A stretch of 64,000 nucleotides of DNA from Fasciolopsis buskii. Lineage: Eukaryota; Platyhelminthes; Trematoda; Plagiorchiida; Fasciolidae. Within the stretch, counting starts at the first letter, position 1. Every line of letters starts with the position of its first letter. Location: the NCBI GenBank assembly GCA_008360955.1, contig LUCM01003742.1, positions 95,393 to 159,392 on the forward strand, read 5' to 3'. The notes under the pieces were generated by a model. It worked only from the letters and a program-made list of their open reading frames with translations. It did no database searches and was not told where the DNA came from. The position numbers and the translations under genes are program-made. Positions 1 to 13,040 of the stretch are shown piece after piece.

Positions 1-630
1 AAGGATTGCCTAGGATGAGACCAGATTTTGTGCCCGCGGAATACCATTTCTTTTGGTATGAGTTTTTCATTGTCTACCATTCATGAATGCATTTAAATAG
101 TCTTAGATTGTTCCGCTTGGATTAGTAACCACATGCGTTCTCGTTGGTTGATGCTGTTATTTCAAAAGGTGTTTGTTAAAAAAAACTGTTCATATCTTCT
201 TACACTGGATAACACCACAAATGATGGGACAGTTGTTTGAGGTATTTTTTAAACAATTAAGAAGTCGTCTAATTTTACTGTCGTTAGCGAAACCCATTCA
301 CCGTAACTTTTATCGGCTTCTTGTGTTCCACTTACTCGATTCGTATATCCTAAGGCAAATTTTACCATTTTAATGATACAACATCGTCCGAGCAGATGTT
401 TATTTCCAAATCAGGGGCAACACATTTGTTCAGAATGATGCTCACACTCAGTCTGAGGAGGAAATCGGACCAATGCCGTGGGTTTCCGTTGTTTCATGTT
501 TCTACGGAAGACTGTAAATGCGATTCTGGTCTGTTATTTCTGTTGTGCTTTGGAAGAAAATTGGACTAGATATGCAGTTATCCAGAGTATCTGCGGGATT
601 TTTAGAAATTTTAGAACTTGTATCTCCTAC
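1..630. other. non-coding, no gene seen
   Basis: A+T-rich sequence with only short frames (up to 66 codons). No motif, repeat or convincing exon was found. It runs up to the 3' tail of the minus-strand SINE that begins at about 631. Confidence 0.5.
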
Positions 631-797
631 TTCCTTTATTAATGAAATAACAATGCACAACATTTTCCAGGAAGGGGGTCGCGGCAGCAGCCAACAGAGG
701 GCTGCCTAGTGGGGAAGTTGACCGGCGTTGGGTGGATTCGAACCCGCGATCTTCACGTCCACATGTCACGAACTTATCCGCTTGCCACTGCCGGCCA
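631..797 (-). mobile_element. tRNA-derived SINE (SINE-1), minus strand
   Basis: Read on the minus strand, this starts with a tRNA-like head (about 797 down to 720). The head has a T-arm/box-B-like core ggttcgaatcc, and its ends can pair as an acceptor stem (ggccggc near the start, cgccggtc near the end). A conserved body follows, containing aacttccccac and cagccctctgttggctgctg, then a tail with ttcattaataaagg. The same order occurs at 4970, 40525, 41825, 44425 and 53706, which defines a dispersed family. This is a non-autonomous element that would need a LINE for mobility. Its ends are approximate because no clear target-site duplication was identified. Confidence 0.8.
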
Positions 798-3700
798 GTT
801 GAATGCATTCCCCAGTTAGATATCACAAATTTAAAGTATCAAAGTGAGGTAAACACGGCTTAGTAAATGTTTTGAAGTATTCCGTCCATACGCGTATAAA
901 TCAGACTTGGTTCATGCTAAGTTGTTAGGGTCATTGTTTTCATTTGAGTCTCTCTTCCATGGTTGGTGAATGCACCCTTTACCGATTCAACGCAACGTTC
1001 TCACGATCAACATTAACCTTTCTGTGTAGAAAGATCAGCTTCAGCGTCAAATTAGAAAACACTACCGCACTGCCGGACAAGGTAATTGTAAACGACAGAT
1101 AGTAGTAATTGTTTGTAAAAATAATCCTCGAATGTAGACTGGAAACGTTGGCGCAGTTTATTCTGCGGTGGTTTCAAACTTAAACGGAAGGCTCTTAAGT
1201 GGAATTGGTTAAAAGCGACTCATCTTTGAGGCATGATGAATAGTCAGACCAAATCGCTTTGTAATTTACGTCCGATTGGTTTATTCCAAAGGCATAATTT
1301 GCAGTGATTTTCACATTAAGTTGCTTCGCGGTCCACTGTACACTACAACTCACTGGCAAACTCATTTAATCAATCAAGTTTTCGCTCATTTGACGTAGTT
1401 GAACGCACAATGTTTAAAAGGTCAGTATACTCGATGAGCGGACTACCTCTCATGATTGCCTCTTCCGAGTGTACATCCCACCGTGGAGCGAAAAACAGAT
1501 CCGAGGTGCTAAATGCGGCTGTTTCCATAGATTCTTACTCGTGAAAGTTGTACCTCCACTTTCTAAAATGCAAATTGCAGTCGGTCTGATGACCTTTGCT
1601 TTTCTTACGTCTGTCTTTCAATCACCTCGGTTTTGCGCTTTCCTATCTGTCACTCTCTCCTGCGCGCACGAACGTTCCCGGTTCAGTGATTCGTGCATTC
1701 TTTATTGTTCATGATTCGGATCTCCGATTTCGTATGTCCTCAGGAGATTTACTACCACACATAAATTCGGGTCAGTGACTGTCATCGATTGTGAACTCGC
1801 ACCTCGTCTGCATCCCCTAAGGGTTTCACCCTACTAACAAGAGCTGAAGTGGGTAAATTGTGTTCGGCAAGTTCAAAATTACTGCGATCTTTTTTTATTT
1901 TTTATTTATCCTTTTGCGAATGAGGATGACGATATGGATACAGTGTTTTTTGACACGCTTTTGAATTATTTATATGCATATCAACGGATGACAAATGAAA
2001 AGTGTCAGTCCGAAATGTTTTCAGTTATTATTAGTTCGTTGTGATTATGTGAATAGCAGGGTAGTTGGCACGTTCCCATACGATATCCGTGGACACGAAT
2101 GAGAAGAAAATCATTCTGAATCCTCACACCGATGACTGACATTCACAGAATGTTTGGCCATTATCTACTTTTTCAGTTTGAAAAAGGTGCTGCATTACCA
2201 AAGAAGAATTTGTCCATGGGGATTCATGATTTCATTTAACACCGTGACACAGTTTGCCGTTTTTTTACAGTTAGATCGAACGCATCAGTCAAGCTGTCTT
2301 GGGCAACAACCAAACATTTTCCACGTCTTCGGGAACATTTCGCCATAATTTAAGTGTACAAAATGTTTTTAATGGATAGTTAAAACATGTTTTTCACTTA
2401 TTGGGGGTGGGATTTATTTGTGCTCGACAAACGGCTTTGGGCGCAATGTCGACGAGTGGGTAATCCATGAATTTTTCATTTTCAGTTTCCACTACAAATT
2501 CAAAAATAGGAAAATCACATGGGAATTACGCTTATCAGTTCGGTTGATTGTGTGTGCTGGTTTTCAGACGTGAACAACAGAATTGTGGACCTCGAAGTAT
2601 TTCTACTACAAAATGGATTTCCTTGAATTTTAATGAAGCCATCCAACCAAATCCGTTGGTTAATCCGAGAAGTTGATGAACTGCTCAGGCTATTCCATGA
2701 CGGGGATGTAGCTCCGGCAAGCCAAATGACCCTTTGGTCTTTTCGACAGCAATAATCAATTTGCAAATTTAATTCGGACAATGGTCTTTGAATCCGGGAG
2801 AGTTGAAATTTACTCAAGCATTAGCTGGTTGGCCGTGTAAAAGGAATTCAAAAGATCTCACGATATTAATATGTTCCATGGCGAATTTCCTAACACAATT
2901 AATTTGTTCATGAAGTTAGTTAAGTGAGGCGTAAACTAGCTTGCACATGCTGATTAGTTTGTTCTCCACAGCCCGGGGACGGAAGCGTTAGTTTGAATTA
3001 CACTTGACAGCTAATAATCAAGTAACAAAACAAAGCGTTGGCTCCTAAACCAGAAGCTAATCGACTAAGAAAACCTATTTTAGGGCCAACTGAAAAAGCA
3101 AATTTGCCGTGATCACTTGTCAAGATTTGGACAATGAGTGGAAGATTGTTGGATACATCATGTTCCCGTTAATGAAACCTTCATATGGTTTTCCAAAGGC
3201 ATACTGATAACGTCCGTGTTTACGTGAATCAATGTTATCGATCATTGCTGTTCAACCTGAAGTGTTCACTTAGGAACCATGATGCGTTTTTCATGCATTG
3301 CATTTTTCAGTAACTGAATTTGATTAACGCAGCCGTTGAAGTTTGACATACATCCTCTGCAAAGTTACGTTTCTTTCCCCAGACATTCTGTTACCCACTG
3401 TGCAAGTTAGTAAATATGAAAATATTATGCACATAGTGTTTACAATTTCATGTTTGAAACTTGTACAGAGTGAGGTCATTCGATGGCAAGGTAGTTATGA
3501 CAAATGCAAGTTTCCATGCATTTAATCCTACTTTATCTGCACTCATTTGCGCTGTCTTCGAGTCAAGAAAAGTGGCTTTTTCAGCCTGACAATGTGAGCT
3601 AAAATTATTGAGCAGCTATTAGTACTGTGATGAATAAAATAATTTGCAAACGGGTATTCATCGGGTACATCGAATTCTCCAGGTAATTGATTATTAGCCC

Positions 3701-4969
3701 CCAGTTCTATGTTACTAAGTCCAACAATCCTCTGGGGTCGTTTTCCTATAAAAATGACCTATTTCATATCAATACTTGTTAAACGTGCGCCTTCCATGTG
3801 GCTTTCTTTTCAGACCGAATCAGAAAGCAAAACATCTTATGCCAGTGCCGAGTAGCAATTAAAAAATTATTAGGTAGTTTTTTAAGCAAACATTCCGGCC
3901 ACGGGGAAAGAAAAGTCCCGAGGAAAAACAGTCTGATTCTAATGCATGTTTTTTTCAGTATTTCAACGTGAAATAAGTTATATTAAATTGCAAAATGAAC
4001 TGGTGAAGAAGTACTTGAAAATTAAGGAGACGAACAAGCAGGACTAGGCACAAATGCGTTTTAAAGGCATTAACAGGGACACATGTGGAGGTGATTGCGT
4101 GCACGTGTTGAGTGGAAAGCAGTTGCCAGCAGGTGTATTACGGTTTGCAATATCCGAAGTTTGATCAGTCCATGCAACGTACGGATAACAATTACCGGTA
4201 AGAGCCGAATTGGATCCGACTAAAACTACACGAACAAAGTCAACAAAATGATCACAACAGAAGTGAAACAATTTCGAGTTGTATTTAGGGCTTATGGGTT
4301 TAGACACAAGGCTGGAAATATCTCGACTGGTGGAGTATGTTCCGTTCGATTGCCGTTGTGAAATGTTTCGATTTCACGACCGTTTGTCATTACGGTTCTC
4401 GTTGGTTGCCTGTCTATGCAGCTTGAAGCTGTACCGCGCTACATCACATAACTTGCACGTAAACTCACCACACGGTGACGTTAATTACCGTTCCCAATCT
4501 ATTGCAGTATATTTAGCAATTATCATGCAGCTTGGTTGGGGAGAAAATCACTTCGATTCACTAATTTGAAGATTTCGTCATGCCCAAAGCAATGCGACCT
4601 GTGATTTATCTTTGGTTTCAGTATCCAGTATTCTATCTGGTTTTTGCTTTGTTATCCAGCATGCGATCTATAACATGTTCTATCGGTAGATGCAAGTTAC
4701 ATCAATCCCTTTTTTCTGATATCCGACTTTAACTCGCGAATATGAAGTGAATGCCGATTTCACGCTTTAATTAGTGGTCTGTGGGAATTTTGATGGTTAC
4801 ATCCGCCACCGCTTTGAGAAACACAAAATACCATCCGTTTTTTTTTTCTTTGCGCACATTGTCATGTAAAAATTCATTTGTAAAAGGCTTACAGTGAGAT
4901 AAAGTTTCCGATAAACATAAACTGACCGGCGATTTAATTCCCACCAATATGTTGGATTTCAATCATCCC
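798..4969. other. non-coding, no gene seen
   Basis: Several acceptor-like tracts occur (for example ctttttcag near 2177 and tttttttcag near 3958), but no flanking frame stands out. The longest frames are 100 codons (2515-2817, minus) and 96 codons (4279-4569, plus), neither recognisable. Nothing repetitive was seen. Confidence 0.45.
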
Positions 4970-5150
4970 GACCGGCGATGGCCAAACGGATGAGATCGTG
5001 GCGTCTGAACGTGAAGGTCTCGGGTTCGAATCCTCCCACCGCCGGTCAACTTCCCCACTTGGCAGCCCTCTGTTGGCTGCTGCCGCGACCTCGTTCCTGA
5101 AAAATCATATACACTTTCATTTTATTAAGAACGGAAGTAAAATATAACAG
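4970..5150 (+). mobile_element. tRNA-derived SINE (SINE-1), best-preserved tRNA head
   Basis: The tRNA-like part spans 4971-5047. Its 5' end accggcg is a perfect 7-bp complement of the 3' end cgccggt, and a T-arm gggttcgaatcc lies in the right place. The conserved body follows (aacttccccacttggcag, ctctgttggctgctgccgcg), then an A/T-rich tail to about 5150. I could not draw a regular anticodon arm, so this is a tRNA-derived element and not a functional tRNA. A 10-bp sequence, gaccggcgat, occurs at the start of the element (4970) and also 46 bp upstream (4924). Confidence 0.85.
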
Positions 5151-8100
5151 ATAGATCATAGAATAAATCTTTAACACTGCACTAACAGCAGAGCCCCTGA
5201 GAGGTCTACAAAAGAATTATCATCATTGACAAAGCAATTCAATGCTTGTGGTATGTATGGAATAAATCAGTTTAAATAAACAATATATCACCTGGAATTG
5301 GATTAGGGTACCGTAATTTGAGCCTGATTGCGCATTCGCAACACTCAGAAATTTCCATCCTAATCGGGTTGCTAACTGTTCCCCAGCCACACCGAGGTTG
5401 TGGCCAATAATTTTCTTTCAAACCTCGCTTACCATTCTGCTGGATACTGAACCCTTTAGAGCAGTGTTTGAGAATCCTGCATACTTCACGTATATCTTCT
5501 TGACAAGTCCATTAAGTTATGTACTGACTAATTTCATTGGCATAAGATTATCGCTAATGCAGGATTCAACAAACCGAGTTTCCTACTTGTTTTGATAACC
5601 ACAGTCTTTTCATACACATATTATTCAATCGAGCCCATATTTCGAAATGGTTGGTTTCTTCTTATGCAAAATTAGACCTGCTAAATTCTGCCAAGAGCAA
5701 ACGCATCAAAATATTATTCATGTTCACGTCAGGAGTCGCATTGAAGTTGTTAGATAGGTGTGGATATCAGACTAAATCACCGACAGATCTTTGTGCACAA
5801 AACTGGGAAGAATCAAATCTACCCGTTGAGAAATTATTTTGCAGTCCTTCAAGGAGATATCTTCTCTCCTTATTTGCATTCAACATACATGAACAACCTA
5901 CAGGTCAGTTCCCTCGGTCGGTTATTCAAATAGACTGATGACGCTGCTCTCTGCCAGTCAGTATCTAGACCTCCAAATTACATGAACTTTTCCAACTACT
6001 TGTCTCTCATTCATCATTTGCTTCTTGGCCCTGACTTGATTCTTAATTTGTCACAATCTGTCGAATGTTTGCTTACTTACCCTCAGTTTGCTTATTCGGT
6101 TGACCCGTGTTTCATTCACACAGAACCACTCACTAGGGTAGATATCATCAAAACTCAGGAATCACTATTGATCAAATCGTAAGATGGTCCTTTCACGTTC
6201 TCAATTGTTTAACAGATCTTAGAATAATATCATTCTACAGAAGACTCCGGTATGTGCAGATTAGGCGAAACACCATCTCCAGTGCGTTTATCCCGCTCTC
6301 CTCTTCTGCTCTTCTGTCACTTTGACTGGTTTACTAAAAACGACTTCAGAAACCCTCATCGCGGTTTGTCAACTATTAGTGGCGTATCTTACATACCACG
6401 GAAAGAACTCTGCACTAAACTGTTGCATGCATGTGTCGAGGAGTGAAAAATTCGCACATGAAATTCTTCCCGATTCGACCCATCTCTTACACAATTGCCT
6501 TTCTAATTGCCGTTCTCAAACCAGGACACGCTTTACCATCCGCTTCATACGCACTCGCATAAATACCTAAAGCAACTCATCTGTTCCCCGTCTAGCCCGA
6601 CTTCGCACCAATGGAGAACAGATGATGACTGATTTTCTACACAGTGTCTCGTGAATTGTAAAGGTTTTATTCTTCGTTACGTTTTTTTCTAACTCTGTAT
6701 CTCGACGAAATGGCGAACGTATTCTTTTTGACTGAAATGCGTCATCTTTGTATGCAAAAGTCCAACGAAACCCCGGCATTACAAAAATAATTACTGCAAT
6801 CTATTATATGAAGTGTTACATTTTCTATTTTCCTCACGGTGTGATGCTGTGGTCTGTTGTACTTCACTTTGGATCTCCCTGGAAGACGGAGGTTTATGTA
6901 CCTGTTTCACTTGAAAAATTTGACCTTGAAATGTTTTTAGGTAAAGCTAAATGTAAAAATCCTAAATCAAAATGTATTCCATGTTTTTGGTTGAAGTGAA
7001 AATAATCGCTAGGTTCTTGACAAATACCTGTAATCCGATTCGATTTGGGCAATCCTACTTTCGAGGATTTCCATGAGTTCCTTCAGATTTTCCAACTATC
7101 ATCTCACCCGGTTTATTTGCGTTTTCTATGGTTTAGCCTTCTAGGTTGATTTGCTCTGTACGGTCAAACACGCGTTGGAAAATGTTGTCGACATTGTAAC
7201 AGCACCCTATTTCTACACACTTCCTTTGGATCATCTAGCTTTTGCTGATTGCCCGTAGGAACTGTTTGGTGAATTTGTCCATTGACACGTCACTTTTTCC
7301 ATGGTTGAATCAAGACCGAGATAAAGTGAACAGAAGCAGGATGACGCGTGATTTGCCTGGGGGTTTGAGTGCAAAATTTCAGGAAACATTTCAGTCTCGA
7401 CGAGCACCCGAAATCGATGTCAACAAAAATAGCGGTAATTATAATAATAACAGGTTTAACATGCCTAATCACAATAATGAAACGAAAGTACCTTGCGATT
7501 TGCAGGCCCTTAGCTTTTCAAATTCATGTCCATTTTGTTTAAGTATACTTGATTTTAGTTACCGCATTTTCAGTTAACAAATTACACATTTGGAATAGCG
7601 GGAAAAACGGATTTAGTTTTTTTTTTCAATGGTTCTTTGATATGCAATGTAGTTTCATTGCTACCTTCTGTATAAAAGGAAGATACAAGTTTATTTCCCC
7701 ATCAAATGTACATTCTTATTGAAACGAAGCTAACGATCACAAATACGTGGCACCGGTGGCTAGAATTGGACACAATCAATGTTTCGAAATTTGTGTATTT
7801 CAAATTTGATTCAAATAACTCCAGTCAAATATGAAGCAAAGCAGCATAGAGGTAATAATTTAGAAATATACAGTTGCTCTCTTTAACCGCACTTTTAATG
7901 CTGTCATCTTGTATGAGGTTCGTTAAAATGAAACAAATGAGTTTACGATACACCTGAACAAATCGTTCACATGGTTCAAGTTCGTTCAAAGAAATCGGCA
8001 GCTCCAAATTGTTCTCGTTTGCATCTTAATTTGCAATGCGTCCTTGGGAAAAGTTTGCTAAAAAATTTAAGAAAATGACACTTTTCAAACAGTTCACAAA

Positions 8101-10055
8101 ACGAAATAAACTTGCTCGCAGACAGCACAGCTTTAGTAAATTGTCAGTTCATCGTTCCCGTTCGTCTATGTTGCCTTGGTCGCAGTGGGAAATAAATTGT
8201 GCGAATCGATTTTGTGTTAAGGCAAAGCAAGCTTTATCAGATTGTTCCTGGATGGGCACGTTCTACCTGTCCTTCAAAATCACCGATCTGGAAATAAGAG
8301 TAACCCAAATTTATAACCAGTCCCTCCTTCCAAAAATGCTTAAATTAATGAATAGTAAAATTAACTAAATGATAGCGAGACGTTATTAAGTTATTACTGC
8401 CCTCGGAAATACGTAAATACAGCAAAATAAACATCGCTGCTGTAAAATACTCCACTCTCAGTCATTGTTTGATGGAATATTTTGTGACGGACAACACTTA
8501 CTTGGGCGTTCCTTATATCGCGCGCTGTTACGCCAAGGACTAACCGATAACCTGTCAACCACGAACAGGGCATGAGTATGCTTCTGAGTGTAAGCTTATA
8601 ATCAATCGATTAAATGCTTGTAATGCTGTATACGTTATCCAAAATGTACTCAGTTTGATCTTATTAGAGCTATCGATTTAGCAAGATGAATGGACTGGTC
8701 AACTTTCCCCATTTGCTACATAATCTTTTTGGTGTCACTTGGGCTTGCACAATTTTCTAATTACATACTACACCATTTTGCCGAATGAATCTTGTTTGCT
8801 CACCAATTTTAAACAACGCTGCTTATAACCATAGTAAAGTGTCACACAAATTATGCTTTTGAATGGGTATTGTGTCTAGCACTAAACACTTCGAAGCATA
8901 AATGGTTCATCTAGGATATGCACATCTTGTATGCCACAAAATGTTCTACCCTGAACAGACCTCAACAGCACCGAGACGAACAATTAGCTATCATCTGTTT
9001 GCCCATTCATATGAATTATGTGGGGGTAGTCTGTAACGATCCGGTTGTTACAATTCACTATGCCTTATAACTTTGCAGATAGTTCTAATGCTTCGGTAAA
9101 GATTCTTGAAATTATCAGTACAAAAGTTCGACATTGCAACGAAAAACCAGACTCGGAAAGTTTATCAGGCGGGAAAACCGAACATTCACTCATATCCTTG
9201 CGACCACTGAACAACGAATTTCGGAGTCTCCCTGTGGACTTTTATAAGATCTGAAATTAAAACCACTATCCCAATATGGTTTCTGATAATTTCACACGGA
9301 ACAATCTAGCGAAAAAGCACAAAATGAGTAAAAACCGGCCGCTCTGACTATTGTCATTTCTTGCTGCGGGAACCATTGATTTTTTGGAATGTATTTCCGA
9401 CTGCTGAAATGACAGAAACTTTTTGGTGCTGAATGCCCAATTTTCGCTGTGAGAAAATAGCGTCAGACTAGAGGTAAATCTTTTAGCCCATTGTCTTGGG
9501 AATTTTGAAACAATCAGTTCATCCGAGATGCACGAGGAAGTTGATCAACGAACAGTTGGAACCCATAATAAGCTTTGTTCGAGGCACTTTGTACTTCACA
9601 AAACCACTACGATCCACTAGGTGAACAATGGAGCGACAGGCGACCGTGACTCCAAAACTTGGAATGGCATAGATCCAAGTGAGTGATCAATGGTTCAGGC
9701 GTGGTAACCAGCCAGGCGACAGCGAATTGCGTCTGTCACCAAACAGAACCATACCAGTTGTTGCATGTGGCTTTCCCAAAGAACTAAAATAAAGAACTTG
9801 ATAGGAATGTCTATAAATGGGACGAAGAGCTAACAAAAAGAGCACATAACAACAGGAATGACTAGCTGAAGTAAATTTGGTAATAATAATAAATAATCTA
9901 CAGTTTTGGAATTCATCTCGAATGGTTGCCTAGTCGACTGAACCGCATCGCATAAAAAGACGACTGAATACCGTAAAACAACACAGGAAATTCAAAATTT
10001 AGTCCTTGTCAATGAATGTGATTTTTGCCTCAGAGGCTCTTTCTATCTACTTCAG
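5151..10055. other. mostly non-coding; two short unassigned ORFs
   Basis: This holds two frames slightly longer than background. The first, 7242-7577 (+, 111 codons), includes an asparagine-rich stretch (NNNRFNMPNHNNE). The second, 8036-8368 (+, 110 codons), is rich in basic residues at its N-terminus. Neither shows a domain I recognise, and both could be chance. A weak match to the SINE-1 body (ggtcaactttccccattt near 8697) was judged too short to annotate. Confidence 0.4.
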
Positions 10056-10274
10056 GAAAAGTTGATTCCGATGCTATCTCAGCCATTCACGTGGAGCTGA
10101 CACCAAGTTTTGTGGCACGGCTGACCGAAAAAGCCATGGTAACTATGAATAGTATTTCACGGGAAAGTAGGAATGCATCTAGTTACTTATTTGGCTGAAT
10201 AGTTGGATGTGACCTGGCCGCTGGATGTTGATCCAAGTCCCGAAAATGATACGTGTTTTTGCCCCATCCTGTGA
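10056..10274 (+). CDS. candidate two-exon 3' end of an unknown gene
   Basis: Exon one would be 10056-10138. It follows a pyrimidine-rich acceptor (tttctatctacttcag), has a single open frame of 27 codons (about KVDSDAISAIHVELTPSF onward) and is followed by the donor gtaact. A 64-bp intron (10139-10202) leads to 10203-10274, whose phase matches (0 to 0) and which reads LDVTWPLDVDPSPENDTC to a TGA stop. The C-terminus would be CFCPIL, which loosely resembles a prenylation box. I do not recognise the protein. A second frame upstream and through the first exon is also open (acceptor acacag near 9986), so the reading is not unique. No upstream exon could be assigned. Confidence 0.3.
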
Positions 10275-12065
10275 AAAACAGCAAAAGATAAAACGTCTGA
10301 AGTATGAGAGTAAGCAAGCCGCCATGGCTGCGGGTTAAGAGAATCCAAAGATGATTAAGTAGACGCTGAAGTGTAGAATTTCAGAAGCCAACTTTGCCCT
10401 AGGGAACTGTGATCCGCTTTTTGCTCGTTTGAAATGAAATATTCAGAAACCAATGTGGACGATGGGAGCTGCGCCAAGAGTGGTTGTTTTCTCTCCATTC
10501 CAGCTCATTATTCACTTCTGCCGGTGTAGGTTGTATGTTAACGTGTTCCGGCCAATCGTTCTACCCGTTCATGTGGCCATCAGATTTTCGTTCATTCTAT
10601 TCGCGTAATCAGTAGACGCCACTTCTTCCGAAGTTTTTCTCCGTTGTATACCTCAAAAGTGGGAGATGCATTGATGTGAGGAACCATACAGACGCCGTTT
10701 GATCATCATGGTAGATAAAACGTGACTTCCATTAATCTAACTTTGATCTCATTAAGTTCCATTGCTCATAAGAACAGCGTCTTGAACGATCTGCGCAAAC
10801 CTAATTGGGCTGAAATAGCACAAATATTTTTCCTACGCCTTTTGATGTCCAAAAGCGAAGTCAAACGGTTCTTAAACTGAACACACCCAGACAGAATAGG
10901 AATGTAAAGCTTAAATACATTTGTTTGTAAGCATGCATGCGTGCGCGGAAGAATGCACGTGCGGTTGTGTGTCTACGTGCATTGATTTTGGCCTACGTGT
11001 ACTGACTACCGGACGTCCAGATAATCTGATCTGAACCAACTTTGTGATCTCTGTTTCAGTGGTTATCTATTGCAAAGTCGGGCATTTTTCCTGTTTAAAC
11101 CTCTAACCTTTTGCCTGCACGCCAATACACGTTTCGGGTTTCCGAACCCATTGGACCAAATGGTGAAAGATTGTCGCTTCTCGGGTATGCGGTCTAATTA
11201 GCAGTCTGAAATGGTAATCAGCTGAAATAACTTTACTAAATTAATAATTCCTCATTATTCGTGACATTGTCCCACACTAACTCCTAGGGTTTTGTCTTGT
11301 TTATCTACAGGAATTGGATTTTCTTAACTGTTAAAGGGAAGCATGCCTACCGATCCAACTAATTTTGTTTTTGTGGACACATGATTTTCTTCGGGAAATG
11401 GGATGTCGGGCGCTAGACCAGAAACTTGTGTGAACCTCACGATAATTGGCATTCGGCGCGGTCAAAGATGAAAGTGATTGAGTTAGTCATTTTTACTGTG
11501 CTTTATGCCTATTCAGTACCAATAAGACGGCTTGTTTAACGGAAGCTTTTAGTCATCTAATTAAGTCATGACAAATTCTTTTGTCCATTAATTGAGAATG
11601 TAAATCACTCTTCCGTTCGTCTGAGGAAGCTGAGATTGCTTTATGGGCTTGTTCTTCAACGTGTTCCTCCAAGCACTTTCACCCTATGACTGTACTGCTT
11701 CTCAGTGCCCTTTTCTGGTTCGAAAAAGAAGGATTTTGGGTCGGTTGTCAAACCCCCAAAAGTACTGGTACATTATAATGGAACTGACAAAGATACCTCT
11801 AACAATTTCATTTTTAAACATAACGATGTCTATTATAGATTTTTAGACAGCGTGCTATCCAAACCTGCTCATTAGCCTCATACAACATTGTCCAAATATT
11901 TGCTTTCGTATCTTCCGGCGATTTTTACGTCTAGGTTTCTGACTTCTCGTAACTCTACTCATATGAACAGTGTTATCGCTTACCTTGTTCGTTTATGCGC
12001 TAATTACTCGCGAAATGATGATGAATGACCTAAGAGTTCATATCCAAGTGCAGTGTTAACGCATT
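10275..12065. other. non-coding, no gene seen
   Basis: A+T-rich with no frame above about 70 codons. A short stretch alternating gcatgcatgcgtgcgcg near 10933 is purine/pyrimidine alternating but too short to call a repeat. Confidence 0.4.
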
Positions 12066-12425
12066 CTATTCTCCCTCATTGTTTTCTATTAAACCAGTTA
12101 TTGTGCATAGAGTCATCTTCATCTGTGTCCGCATTCTCCGCAAGTATTCGTTGTGCATTTCGTTTGTACTGGCTGAAAACTCACCTGCATTCAGGTGTGT
12201 CGAAGCACTATTTGACTTGGCATGACTTGAGGTATGGGTAGGGTTACCTCTTTTGGCATGCCTATCCTGATCGTGTCCTTGTTTCCCACAAACTGTTTGT
12301 TGTAATCCACGTGCAAAATGATCCCGTGGATTCAGGTAAAGAATTCGAGAAATAGAATTCATATGCCCATTTTTTATTAATGTGACCAAATGACAACCTG
12401 AAAATCGAAAAAAACAAATATACAA
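12066..12425 (-). CDS. unassigned 119-codon ORF, possible exon
   Basis: This is one of the longer minus-strand frames. Its C-terminal two thirds is polar and rich in His, Ser, Asn and Thr (for example HAKRGNPTHTSSHAKSNSAS), with no domain or membrane segment I recognise. A canonical donor (gcag followed by gtgagt) lies inside it at about 12193-12198, so the real unit could be an exon ending there. A second minus-strand frame over the same stretch is also open for over 30 codons, which weakens the case. It may be non-coding. Confidence 0.2.
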   Translation of the reverse strand: MYICFFRFSGCHLVTLIKNGHMNSISRILYLNPRDHFARGLQQTVCGKQGHDQDRHAKRGNPTHTSSHAKSNSASTHLNAGEFSASTNEMHNEYLRRMRTQMKMTLCTITGLIENNEGE

Positions 12426-12849
12426 AGGCCATGTTGTGCAATGCGTTCAAAATATCTCGGTGATCTAATTGAAGAACACGAGGGACATTTTACGAGCGAC
12501 TGATGAGCCTTAGCGAACCACATCATCGGAGACAACGATTGTCAAAATCCTAATTAGGATTTTAACATTGAAAGTAAAGAAATATTTGGAATCCGATGGA
12601 ATCGTTTACAAATTACACTAAGAAAGTATATTTTTCCTAAAGCAGAGTTTTCTCGGTCACATGCACTTTAAAAATGTGCCTTCAAGTGGATGGTCGAATT
12701 AGTCCGACAGCTGCATTAAGAGCAACACATTAGAGGGCAGACATTTATTCACAACTACTATACGTGCTCTCAGAGTCCACACCGTTGAATTTCACGGTTC
12801 AGTTCATCAGCCAGTGGCTGACTTGAAGGCCATTGATGTGCCGTTCCAG

Positions 12850-13040
12850 AAGTGAAGATTGGGCGACAGCAACGTTTTCCTACAATCTGGACGGGGGAAT
12901 GAAACTGCAACTCCCTTCACCCTTGGCTGTACTTGAACATCAGTGTTCGCTGTTCTTGACCAGTGAAGCCAAAACGCCGGCGCTAATCGTTTTTGTCCAT
13001 CCAAATTCGAGGTTGTCGAATAACGAGTGTGTCTATCGTG
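12850..13040 (+). CDS. candidate internal exon, unknown protein
   Basis: An open frame of about 63 codons has higher G+C than its surroundings. It runs from an acceptor-like ccgttccag (or the alternative gggcgacag at 12869) to the donor gtaggt at 13041. The peptide has a globular look, with segments such as SYNLDGGMKLQLPSPLAVLE and TPALIVFVHPNSRLSNN, but I do not recognise it. The incoming phase depends on which acceptor is used; the outgoing phase is 1. The minus strand is also open here (86 codons), so strand is not certain. Confidence 0.3.

Noticed and set aside
4971..5047. Functional tRNA gene
   Set aside because: The acceptor and T arms are good, but no regular anticodon arm was found and a SINE body follows directly.
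8695..8720. SINE-1 fragment (ggtcaactttcccc)
   Set aside because: Only about 20 bases match and neither the head nor the tail is recognisable nearby.
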